From Micromonospora humi (lineage in GTDB: Bacteria > Actinomycetota > Actinomycetes > Mycobacteriales > Micromonosporaceae), in the NCBI RefSeq assembly GCF_900090105.1, contig NZ_FMDM01000014.1, positions 62,001 to 126,000 on the forward strand: DNA of 64,000 nt, read 5' to 3'. Each line of letters opens with the position of its first letter. Within the stretch, counting starts at the first letter, position 1. The translations under genes and the position numbers were made by a program. The notes below the pieces were generated by a model, which saw only the letters and a program-made list of their open reading frames with translations, ran no database searches and had not been told where the DNA came from. Below, one piece after another: positions 32,909-40,371 of this stretch.

Positions 32909-33997
32909 TCAGGCCGGTGCCGGGAGGGCGGCCCGGCGGGCGCGGACGGCCTGGGCCAGGTGGTCGAGCACCTCGGCGGTGGTGTCCCAGCCGATGCAGG
33001 CGTCCGTGACCGACCGGCCGTACTCCAGCTCCCGGGTCGGGTCCAGGTCCTGCCGGCCGGGGAGCAGGAAGCTCTCCAGCATGATCCCGACGATGCCGCG
33101 CTGGCCGGCGGCGAGCTGCTCGGCCACGTCCGCGGCGACCAGCGGCTGGTTGCGGTGGTCCTTGCCGCTGTTGGCGTGGCTGGCGTCGATCACCACCCGC
33201 TCGGGCAGGCCCGCGGCGCGCAGCAGGTCCAGCGCCCCGGCCACCGACTCGGCGTCGTAGTTGGGCCGGCCGCCCCCGCCGCGCAGCACCAGGTGACCGT
33301 CGGCGTTGCCCCGGGTGTGCATGATCGCCGGGATGCCGGAGACGTCGATGCCGGGGAAGACGTGCGGCACGCCGGCGGCGCGGATCGCGTCCACGGCGGT
33401 GGCGATGCTGCCGTCGGGGCGGTTCTTCATCCCGATCGGCATGGACAGGCCGGAGGCGAGCTGCCGGTGCACCTGGCTCTCCACCGTCCGGGCCCCGATC
33501 GCGCCCCAGGCCACCGTGTCCGCGATGTACTGCGGGGTGATCGGGTCGAGGAACTCGCAACCCACCGGCAGGCCCAGCCGCAACACGTCGAGCAGGAGCG
33601 CCCGCGCGGTGCGCAGGCCGGTGTTCACGTCACCGGAGCCGTCCAGCGCCGGGTCGTTGATCAGGCCCTTCCAGCCCACTGTCGAGCGCGGCTTCTCGAA
33701 GTAGACCCGCATCACCACCAGCAGGTCGTCGGCGACCCGGTCGGCGGCCGCGCGCAGCCGTCCCGCGTACTCCAGCGCGGCCGCCGGGTCGTGCACCGAG
33801 CACGGGCCGACCACCACCAGCAGGCGGTCGTCGGCGCGGTCCAGCACCCGGCCGACCGCGCGCCGGCCGGCCACGACGGCCTCGGCGAGGGACGCGTCGA
33901 GCGGCAGGTGGTGGTGCAGCAGGGCCGGGGTGGTCAACGGCACGACGCGGTCGATCCGCTGGTCGATGACCCGGCGGGCGTCCGGGGACGTGGTCAC
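32909..33997 (-). CDS. 3-deoxy-7-phosphoheptulonate synthase (class I)
   Basis: First step of the shikimate pathway: condenses phosphoenolpyruvate and erythrose-4-phosphate. 362 residues of the AroF/G/H type: LLVVVGPCSVHDPAAALEYA, MRVYFEKPRSTVGWKGLIND, the GCEFLDPITPQYIAD and GARTVESQVHR blocks, GMKNRPDGS, RGG..RPNYD and VVIDASHANSGKDHRNQ metal site. Actinobacteria usually rely on class II enzymes, so this is a second or alternative isozyme. GTG 33997 follows GGAAGGAT. A leader peptide with Tyr, Trp and Phe codons and a terminator hairpin upstream point to attenuation by aromatic amino acids. Confidence 0.95.
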   Translation of the reverse strand: MTTSPDARRVIDQRIDRVVPLTTPALLHHHLPLDASLAEAVVAGRRAVGRVLDRADDRLLVVVGPCSVHDPAAALEYAGRLRAAADRVADDLLVVMRVYFEKPRSTVGWKGLINDPALDGSGDVNTGLRTARALLLDVLRLGLPVGCEFLDPITPQYIADTVAWGAIGARTVESQVHRQLASGLSMPIGMKNRPDGSIATAVDAIRAAGVPHVFPGIDVSGIPAIMHTRGNADGHLVLRGGGGRPNYDAESVAGALDLLRAAGLPERVVIDASHANSGKDHRNQPLVAADVAEQLAAGQRGIVGIMLESFLLPGRQDLDPTRELEYGRSVTDACIGWDTTAEVLDHLAQAVRARRAALPAPA

Positions 33998-34070
33998 GGT
34001 GGGGATCCTTCCGCCGACCGCGCCCCGGGGCCGGCGCCCAGGGTGTCGAGCCGGCTGCTCGCATGCGAAA

Positions 34071-34092
34071 GGGCAGGGAACCATCCCTGCCC
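34071..34092 (-). terminator. Candidate attenuator hairpin of the DAHP synthase gene
   Basis: A 9-bp perfect stem (34084-34092 with 34071-34079 on the minus strand) and 4-base loop followed by TTTCGC. It lies between the leader peptide and the structural gene, 74 bases before GTG 33997. The sequence AGCCGGCC before its left arm can also pair with GGCTGG within the leader, a possible antiterminator. Confidence 0.6.
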
Positions 34093-34116
34093 GGCCGGCT
34101 CGAAGAGGAAGTGACG

Positions 34117-34182
34117 TCAGCTCACGGTCGAGTCACCGGCTCCTCCAGCCGGCTGCCTAAACCATCGATACGAACGCGTCAC
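34117..34182 (-). CDS. Aromatic leader peptide for attenuation
   Basis: A 21-codon frame from GTG 34182: MTRSYRWFRQPAGGAGDSTV then Ser and stop. Codons 5-8 are TAT CGA TGG TTT, so all three aromatic amino acids occur within four residues, exactly what a leader controlling the first enzyme of aromatic synthesis would need. A TACGCT -10 hexamer ends 7 bases before the GTG, consistent with a leaderless message. The known trp leader mechanism of actinobacteria is the model; the assignment here is inferred from sequence. Confidence 0.65.
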   Translation of the reverse strand: MTRSYRWFRQPAGGAGDSTVS

Positions 34183-34258
34183 GACGGCCAGCGTACCCGA
34201 CGCGCCCGGGAACGCCCCTACCGTTCCGCGAAGCGGGACGCGGGGTATGAGGACTCTC

Positions 34259-34474
34259 ATGAGTCACCACCAGAGCGACCAGGACCGGATCGAGTCCCGC
34301 GCCCACCTGCTGCCCGAGGAGGCGGCGGCGGGCAGCGACGACCCGCAGGCCCAGGCCGACGCGATCCTCGCCGAATCGGATCTTCGGGAGGAGGACCAGA
34401 ACGCCGCCCCGGACACGGTGCTGGAGCACCGCACCTCCGCCGAGACCGTCAACCCCGTCGAGCCACCCGACTGA
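34259..34474 (+). CDS. Small acidic conserved protein
   Basis: 71 residues from ATG 34259 with GAGGA six bases upstream (ATG 34247 has none). Acidic, no Cys, no membrane segment; the stretch RAHLLPEEAAAGSDDPQAQA and AILAESDLREEDQNAAPDTV look like the conserved core. Proteins like this occur in Micromonosporaceae without known function. Confidence 0.68.
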   Translation: MSHHQSDQDRIESRAHLLPEEAAAGSDDPQAQADAILAESDLREEDQNAAPDTVLEHRTSAETVNPVEPPD

Positions 34475-34700
34475 CCGCGACGCCCCGCCCCCGACGCGAC
34501 CCCCGGTAACCGGTGTCCCGCAGCCGGGCCGGCGGGCCGGCCAGCCGCAGGCCCGGCGGCACGTTGCCGATCGGGTCGAAGGCCGGCGCGGCGTCCGCCC
34601 GGGCGCCGCGCCGGGCACTCAGCCGTACCTCGCCGAACGGCCGCCACGGCCCCGCCGCCGAGGCCACCGCGAGCACCGGCCGGGGCTCGTCGCCGGCCAC
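34449..34700 (-). pseudogene. Possible C-terminal gene remnant
   Basis: The minus-strand frame from GTG 34700 encodes 83 residues with protein-like features (WRPFGEVRLSARR, AFDPIGNVPPGLRLAGPPAR, LRDTGYRGSRRGR). The frame stays open upstream to about 34815 without any start codon, so the N-terminus is missing. I cannot name the family; it may be the tail of a degraded gene or a high-GC artefact. The rest of 34475-34816 holds only the leaderless promoter of the next gene. Confidence 0.3.
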
Positions 34701-34816
34701 CGCCGCGTCGGCCCCGGCGAGGGTGCGACCCAGGTCGGGTGGGTCCGGGTCGGCGAGCGGCGACGACGCGGACCGGGCGTCCCCTTTCCGCCCACCGGAT
34801 CGGATAGCGTCGTGCC

Positions 34817-36109
34817 ATGCCCGACAGCGGTTTCCCCTGGCCGATCGAGACGACCCGACTGGACAACGGCCTGCGTGTGGTGGTGAGCGAGGACCGCACC
34901 GCGCCGGCCGTGGCGGTCAACCTCTGGTACGACGTGGGTTCCCGCCACGAACCGGCGGGCCAGACCGGCTTCGCCCACCTCTTCGAGCACCTGATGTTCG
35001 AGGGCTCGGTGAACGTGGCGAAGACCGAGCACATGAAGCTGATCCAGGGTGCCGGCGGCTCGCTCAACGCGACCACCAACCCGGACCGGACCAACTACTT
35101 CGAGACGGTCCCGGCCGAGCACCTGGAGCTGGCGCTCTGGCTGGAGGCCGACCGGATGGGCGGCCTGGTGCCGGCGCTGACCCAGGAGACGCTGGACAAC
35201 CAGCGTGACGTGGTGAAGAACGAGCGGCGGCAGCGCTACGAGAACGTGCCGTACGGCGACGCCTGGCTGCGGCTGCTGCCGCTGCTCTATCCGCCCGGCC
35301 ACCCCTACCACCACGCCACGATCGGCTCGATGGCCGACCTGAACGCCGCTGACCTGGCCACCTTCCAGGCGTTCCACAGCACCTACTACGCGCCGAACAA
35401 CGCGGTCCTGACCGTGGTCGGCGACACCACCGCGGCCGAGGTGTTCGCGCTGGCCGACAAGTACTTCGGCGGCCTGGCGCCGCGGCCGGACATCCCGGCC
35501 GCCCCGGACGGGCGCACGGTGCCGGCGACCGGCCGCCCGGCGGTGGAGACCGTCACCGCCGACGTGCCCGCCCCCCGCGTCTACCTGGCGCACCGCACCC
35601 ACCCGTTCGGCGACCCCGGCTACGACGTGACCACGGTCCTCGCCACCGTGCTCGGCAGCGGCCGGGGCAGCCGGCTCTACCAGCGGCTCGCCGACGGCGA
35701 GCGGATCGCCCAGCCGGACCTGGTCGGCGCGTACGGCGTCGACCTGGCGCACGCGCCGGCCCCGCTGATCGCCACCGCCACCGCCCGTCCCGGCGTGACC
35801 GCCGAGCGGCTGCGCGACGGCCTGGCCGAGGTGGTCGACGAGCTGGCCACCGTGCCGGTGACCGCCGCCGAGCTGGACCGGGCCAAGGCGCTGCTGAGCA
35901 CCATGTGGTGGCGGCAGATGTCCACCGTGGACGGTCGGGCCGACACGCTCGGCCGCTACGCCACCCAGTTCGGCGACCCGGCCACGGCCGCCGACCGGCT
36001 GCCCGGCTGGCTGGCCGTCACCGCCGACCAGATCGCGGAGCAGGCCGCCGAGCTGTTCGGCGCCGACGACCGGGTGATCCTGACCTACCTGCCCGAGGAG
36101 ACCTCATGA
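34817..36109 (+). CDS. M16 zinc peptidase, catalytic partner
   Basis: 430 residues. The inverted zinc motif HxxEH is intact as H54-L-F-E57-H58 in GQTGFAHLFEHLMFEGS, with the downstream Glu in VVKNERRQRYEN. The C-terminal half is the M16C domain. M16 enzymes of bacteria work as pairs with an inactive partner and degrade or process peptides; several actinobacterial pairs are cytoplasmic, and no signal peptide is seen here. TAGCGT (34805-34810) lies 6 bases before the ATG, suggesting a leaderless message. Coupled by ATGA overlap to the second subunit. Confidence 0.93.
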   Translation: MPDSGFPWPIETTRLDNGLRVVVSEDRTAPAVAVNLWYDVGSRHEPAGQTGFAHLFEHLMFEGSVNVAKTEHMKLIQGAGGSLNATTNPDRTNYFETVPAEHLELALWLEADRMGGLVPALTQETLDNQRDVVKNERRQRYENVPYGDAWLRLLPLLYPPGHPYHHATIGSMADLNAADLATFQAFHSTYYAPNNAVLTVVGDTTAAEVFALADKYFGGLAPRPDIPAAPDGRTVPATGRPAVETVTADVPAPRVYLAHRTHPFGDPGYDVTTVLATVLGSGRGSRLYQRLADGERIAQPDLVGAYGVDLAHAPAPLIATATARPGVTAERLRDGLAEVVDELATVPVTAAELDRAKALLSTMWWRQMSTVDGRADTLGRYATQFGDPATAADRLPGWLAVTADQIAEQAAELFGADDRVILTYLPEETS

Positions 36110-37449
36110 CGCTGATCGCCACCCGTCCCGGTCCCGGCGCCGCCCGCGCCTACCGGTTCCCCCAGGTGGTCCGGCGGACGGTCGCCGGCGGGCAGGTCGT
36201 CGCCGCGCACCTGCCGGGGCAGAACCTCGCCGTCGCGTTGCTGCTGCTCGACGGCGGCGCGGGCCGGGAGCCGGTCGGCAAGGAGGGCCTCGGCGCGGTG
36301 CTGGCCAAGGCGCTGGAGGAGGGCACCGCGCAGCGGGACGCCACCGCGTACGCGCTGGCCATCGAGGCGCTCGGCACCGAGCTGGTGAGCGGGCTCGACT
36401 GGGACTCGTTCCAGGTCAGCGTGCAGGTCCCGGTGGGTCGGCTGAGCGCCGCGGTGGAGTTGATGGCCGAGGCGGTCCGCACGCCGCGTCTCGACCCGGC
36501 CGACGTGCTGCGGGTCCGTGACGACGAGGCGACCGCGCTGCGGATGGACTGGGCCAACCCGGGCCCCCGCGCCGACGCGGTGCTGCGCGCCGACCTGTTC
36601 GGCGCCGAGCACCGCTGGGGGCGTCCGCTCTACGGCGACCCGGAGAGCGTGGCCGCGCTGGAGCCCGACGACATCACGGTCTTCCACTCCGAGTGGTTCA
36701 TCCGTCCCGGCACCCTGGTGGTCGCCGGGGACCTCGACCGGATCGACCTGGACGCGCTCGGCGCGGCGGCGTTCGCCGGCACCGGCGGTGGCCCGGTGGA
36801 CCGGGGCGGCCCGATCGAGGTGCCGCTGGCCGACCGGCGGCGGATCATCCTGGTGGACCGGCCCGGCTCGGTGCAGTCCACGCTGCGGCTGGGTCACCCG
36901 TCGCCGCACCGTGCCCACCCCGACCACGTGCCGATGACGCTCGCCGGCACGGTGCTCGGCGGCGCGTTCACCTCCCGCCTCAACCACCTGATCCGCGAGG
37001 TGCGCGGCTACACGTACGGGATCCGCGGCGACTTCGCCTCGTCCCGGCGCTTCGGCCGGTTCGCGGTCAGCTCCGGGGTGCAGACCGCGGTGACCGCGCC
37101 GGCGCTGGTCGAGTCGGTGGGCGAGGTCTCGCGCACCCGGCTCACCGGGGTGACCGAGGACGAGCTGGAGGTGGCCCGCTCCTGGCGGGCCGGCCAGCTC
37201 TCGGTGGAGCTGCAGAGCCCTCGGGCGATCGCGTCGGCGCTGACCACGCTCGTGGTGCACGACCTGCCGGACGACTACCACGCCCGGCTGCGCGAGGCGC
37301 TGCTCGCGGCCACCGTCGAGGAGGTCTCCGCGGCGGCCGCGGCGCACCTGCACCCGGAGGCGCTGACGCTCGTCGTCGAGGGGGACGCGGCGGTGATCCG
37401 GGACGAACTGGTGGCCGCCGACCTCGGCGAGGTGGTCGACCACGCGTGA
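36106..37449 (+). CDS. M16 peptidase, non-catalytic partner
   Basis: 447 residues. Same two-domain M16 fold, but the position of the HxxEH motif reads VGKEGLGAVLAKALEEGT, with no zinc ligands. The R/Y pair typical of inactive partners that bind substrate C-termini is present in EVRGYTYGIRGDFASSR. Starts at ATG 36106 inside the stop of the catalytic subunit, so the subunits are made together. The heterodimer resembles the mitochondrial processing peptidase arrangement. Confidence 0.92.
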   Translation: MTLIATRPGPGAARAYRFPQVVRRTVAGGQVVAAHLPGQNLAVALLLLDGGAGREPVGKEGLGAVLAKALEEGTAQRDATAYALAIEALGTELVSGLDWDSFQVSVQVPVGRLSAAVELMAEAVRTPRLDPADVLRVRDDEATALRMDWANPGPRADAVLRADLFGAEHRWGRPLYGDPESVAALEPDDITVFHSEWFIRPGTLVVAGDLDRIDLDALGAAAFAGTGGGPVDRGGPIEVPLADRRRIILVDRPGSVQSTLRLGHPSPHRAHPDHVPMTLAGTVLGGAFTSRLNHLIREVRGYTYGIRGDFASSRRFGRFAVSSGVQTAVTAPALVESVGEVSRTRLTGVTEDELEVARSWRAGQLSVELQSPRAIASALTTLVVHDLPDDYHARLREALLAATVEEVSAAAAAHLHPEALTLVVEGDAAVIRDELVAADLGEVVDHA

Positions 37450-37548
37450 CCGGGCGGGGGCGGCGGGTCGATGTGATTCCCGTCGCCCCGGCCCGCGCGC
37501 TGGGAAAGGCTTCCCGCCCGCGCGTCCCGGCTGGGTAGCCTCGCGGGC

Positions 37549-38571
37549 ATGAGGATCGGCATTGTGGGTGCCACCGGCCAGGTCGGTGGCGTGATGCGGC
37601 AGGTGCTGGCGGAGCGCGACTTCCCGGCGGAGCAGGTGCGGTTGTTCGCCTCGGCCCGGTCGGCCGGGCGGGCCCTGCCCTGGCGCGACGGCGAGGTGAC
37701 CGTCGAGGACGCGGCCACCGCGGACTACCGCGGTCTGGACATCGTGCTCTTCTCGGCCGGCAAGGGCACCGCGAAGGAGTTGGCGCCCCGGGTCGCCGAG
37801 GCCGGAGCCGTGGTGATCGACAACTCGTCGGCGTACCGGATGGACCCCGAGGTGCCGCTGGTGGTCGCCGAGGTCAACCCGCACGCGATCGCCGACCGCC
37901 CCAAGGGCATCGTGGCCAACCCGAACTGCACCACGATGGCCGCCATGCCGGTGCTGCGTCCGCTGCACGCCGAGGCCGAGCTGGTCAGCCTCGTGGTCGC
38001 CACCTACCAGGCGGTCTCCGGCGCCGGCCTGGCCGGCGTGGCCGAGCTGGACGAACAGGTCCGCAAGGTGGCCGAGGACGCGAGCGCGCTCGCGTTCGAC
38101 GGCTCGGCCGTCGAGTTCCCGGCCCCGCGCTCGTTCGCCCGCCCGATCGCCTTCAACGTGCTCCCGTTGGCCGGCTCGATCGTCGACGACGGCTCGTTCG
38201 AGACCGACGAGGAGCAGAAGCTGCGCAACGAGAGCCGCAAGATCCTCGGCATCCCCGGGCTGAAGGTCTCCGGCACCTGCGTGCGGGTGCCCGTCTTCAC
38301 CGGCCACTCGTTGCAGATCAACGCCCGGTTCGCCCGGCCGATCGACCCGGCCCGGGCCCGCGAGCTGCTCGCCGACGCGCCCGGGGTGGCGCTCAGCGAC
38401 GTGCCCACCCCGTTGGAGGCGGCCGGTCAGGACCCGACGTACGTGGGACGGATCCGGGTCGACGAGACGGTCGAGCACGGGCTGGCCCTGTTCTGCGCCA
38501 ACGACAACCTGCGCAAGGGTGCGGCGCTCAACGCCGTACAGCTCGCCGAGCTGGTCGCCGCCGAGCGCTGA
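37549..38571 (+). CDS. asd: Aspartate-semialdehyde dehydrogenase
   Basis: Reduces aspartyl phosphate to aspartate semialdehyde on the way to lysine, diaminopimelate, threonine and methionine. 340 residues: NADP motif GIVGATGQVGGVM, catalytic Cys127 in ANPNCTTMAAMPVL, SGAGLAGVAEL, VPVFTGHSL and GAALNAVQLAE. No aspartokinase gene adjoins it, unlike the ask-asd pair of many actinobacteria, so this may be a second asd copy. TAGCCT (37536-37541) 7 bases before ATG suggests a leaderless message. A terminator follows. Confidence 0.96.
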   Translation: MRIGIVGATGQVGGVMRQVLAERDFPAEQVRLFASARSAGRALPWRDGEVTVEDAATADYRGLDIVLFSAGKGTAKELAPRVAEAGAVVIDNSSAYRMDPEVPLVVAEVNPHAIADRPKGIVANPNCTTMAAMPVLRPLHAEAELVSLVVATYQAVSGAGLAGVAELDEQVRKVAEDASALAFDGSAVEFPAPRSFARPIAFNVLPLAGSIVDDGSFETDEEQKLRNESRKILGIPGLKVSGTCVRVPVFTGHSLQINARFARPIDPARARELLADAPGVALSDVPTPLEAAGQDPTYVGRIRVDETVEHGLALFCANDNLRKGAALNAVQLAELVAAER

Positions 38572-38586
38572 CCCGGTCGTACCGCC

Positions 38587-38617
38587 GCGGGGGTGTCCGG
38601 GACACGGACGCCCCCGC
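38587..38617 (+). terminator. Terminator after asd
   Basis: A 13-bp stem with one G-U pair (38587-38599 with 38605-38617) and a 5-base loop, 16 bases after the stop codon. Confidence 0.75.
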
Positions 38618-38671
38618 AGCGGGTATACCGGCCCGGTCGCCGGCGGCCCGCGCCGGCGGGCGGGGGGAACG

Positions 38672-39352
38672 ATGACGGCCGAACGGGGCACGGAGGACGT
38701 CGACGAGGTCGACATCGGGCTGCACTCGGACACGGCCCGGGCGATCGGCTTCAGTGACGCGGTCTTCGCCATCGTCGTCACGCTGCTGGTGCTCGACCTG
38801 CGCGTGCCCGAGGTGGCGCCGGGCGGGCTGCTGCGCGCGTTGCTCGACCAGTGGCCGGTCTACCTCGCCTACGTCACGTCCTACCTGTACGTGGCGGTCA
38901 ACTGGCTGAACCACAAGGGAACGTTCCACCGGGTCCGCTGCGCCGATCGAGGTCTGCACTGGGCGAATCTCGGGGTGTTGTTCAGCGTGGCGCTGCTGCC
39001 GTTCGTCACCGCGCTCGTCTCCCGCGCGGTGGAGAAGGGCGACGCCTACGACGAGCGGGTCGCCGTCACCGCCTACGCGGTGGTCGGCGTCGTCCTCTCG
39101 GCGGCCTGGCTCTGGCTCTACCACTACCTGAGCCGGCACCCCGAACTGCTCCAGGCGGGCGTGACCTCCCGGTTCTTCGAGGCCGAACGGATCCGGGCGG
39201 CGCTCGGCGTGGTCGCGTACGCGGTCGCCGGTCTGGTGGGCTGGGTGAACGTGCCGACGGCGCTGGTGGTGCTCCTGCTGCTGCCGCTCTTCTACGGGCT
39301 GTCCAGCAACGGCACCTACGACCTGCGCCGTCGGGTGCGCCGTCGCCGGTGA
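38672..39352 (+). CDS. TMEM175-family potassium channel-like protein
   Basis: 226 residues with about six membrane helices. The first helix contains the RxxxFSD signature: ARAIGFSDAVFAIVVTLLVLDL. The helix YLAYVTSYLYVAVNWLNHKG and the FHRVRCADRGLHWANLGVLF segment match prokaryotic TMEM175 proteins, which form tetrameric K+-permeable channels. Ion specificity here is inferred from family. ATG 38672 with GGGGGG upstream. Confidence 0.9.
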   Translation: MTAERGTEDVDEVDIGLHSDTARAIGFSDAVFAIVVTLLVLDLRVPEVAPGGLLRALLDQWPVYLAYVTSYLYVAVNWLNHKGTFHRVRCADRGLHWANLGVLFSVALLPFVTALVSRAVEKGDAYDERVAVTAYAVVGVVLSAAWLWLYHYLSRHPELLQAGVTSRFFEAERIRAALGVVAYAVAGLVGWVNVPTALVVLLLLPLFYGLSSNGTYDLRRRVRRRR

Positions 39353-39420
39353 ACCGGCCTCGCGTTACCCCGCCTCGGGCGGCGGGTAGACCGCGGTGCC
39401 GACACCGAGAGGGGAGCACC

Positions 39421-39837
39421 ATGACAACGGTCGGAGAGTTCATGACGACCCGGTTGGTGACGATGGACGGCAACGACACGCTCGCCGCGGCGGCCCAGGA
39501 GATGCGCGACAGCGCCATCGGCGACGTGGTGGTGACCGACGGCGACAACGTGGTCGGCATCGTCACGGACCGGGACATCACGGTCCGGGGCGTCGCCGAG
39601 GACCGGAACCCCGCCACCACCCGGCTCAACGAGATCACCAGCAAGGACGTGGTGACGGTCAGCCAGAACGACGACGCGGTGGCCGCCGCCGACCTGATGC
39701 GCACGTACGCCGTCCGCCGGCTCCCGGTGACCGAGGACGGCAAGCTGATCGGCCTGGTCTCGATGGGTGACCTGGCGGTCGAGCGGGAACCCCAGTCGGT
39801 GCTCGCGGACATCAGCGCCGACGACCCCAACAACTGA
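39421..39837 (+). CDS. CBS-domain protein
   Basis: 138 residues, two CBS motifs forming one Bateman module: VGEFMTTRLVTMDGNDTLAA to GIVTDRDITVRG, then LNEITSKDVVTVSQNDDAVA to LIGLVSMGDLAVE. Such stand-alone modules bind adenine nucleotides and regulate partners. ATG 39421 with GAGGGGAG upstream. Terminator directly downstream. Confidence 0.93.
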   Translation: MTTVGEFMTTRLVTMDGNDTLAAAAQEMRDSAIGDVVVTDGDNVVGIVTDRDITVRGVAEDRNPATTRLNEITSKDVVTVSQNDDAVAAADLMRTYAVRRLPVTEDGKLIGLVSMGDLAVEREPQSVLADISADDPNN

Positions 39838-39852
39838 CCGTCCGCCGCGGTG

Positions 39853-39881
39853 ACGCCGGCCCCCGGTTCGGGGGCCGGCGT
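39853..39881 (+). terminator. Terminator after CBS gene
   Basis: A perfect 13-bp stem (39853-39865 with 39869-39881) with a 3-base loop, 15 bases past the stop codon. Confidence 0.8.
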
Positions 39882-39999
39882 CTCGCGTGTCCGGCCCGGC
39901 CGCGCCCTCACCCGATCCGGGCGAGGTTGACCCGGGAACCGCCGGGGACCCGTGCTGACGACGAGGAGGCCGCTGGCATCGCGGGAGGAGTCGCCTTCG

Positions 40000-40371
40000 A
40001 TGGTGGACATGACCACGAGATTCTTCGAGGACCTGGATCGGCGGGGGTTCGAGCCGCTGCTGGTCAAGACATCCGGAACGCTCCGGTTCGACCTGCACGA
40101 GGGCGCGCAGACCACGCACTGGCTGCTGGAGATCGACCGGGGCAACCTGCGGGTCCGGCAGGAGGACGGTGAGGCGGACACCGTGGTCGGCACCGACCCG
40201 CGGCTCTTCGGCGCGCTCGTCGACGGCGAGGAGAACGCCATCGCGGCGCTGCTGCGCGGCGACATGACAGTCGTCGGTGACCTGCGGCTCGTCCTCCAGA
40301 TCGAGCGCGTCTTCCCCGGCCCGCCGGACTCCCGCGGGCCGCACCACGCCTTTGCCAGGAGGGCCGCCTGA
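40000..40371 (+). CDS. SCP2 sterol-binding domain protein
   Basis: 123 residues from ATG 40000 (GGGAGGAG upstream). FFEDLDRRGFEPLLVKTSGTLRF and the core TTHWLLEIDRGNLRV, TVVGTDPRLFGALVDGE and ALLRGDMTVVGDLRLVLQIE match the SCP2 lipid carrier fold. Its TGA overlaps the ATG of the debranching-type enzyme gene, so both are translated together. A link between lipid binding and alpha-glucan use is not obvious. Confidence 0.87.
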   Translation: MVDMTTRFFEDLDRRGFEPLLVKTSGTLRFDLHEGAQTTHWLLEIDRGNLRVRQEDGEADTVVGTDPRLFGALVDGEENAIAALLRGDMTVVGDLRLVLQIERVFPGPPDSRGPHHAFARRAA

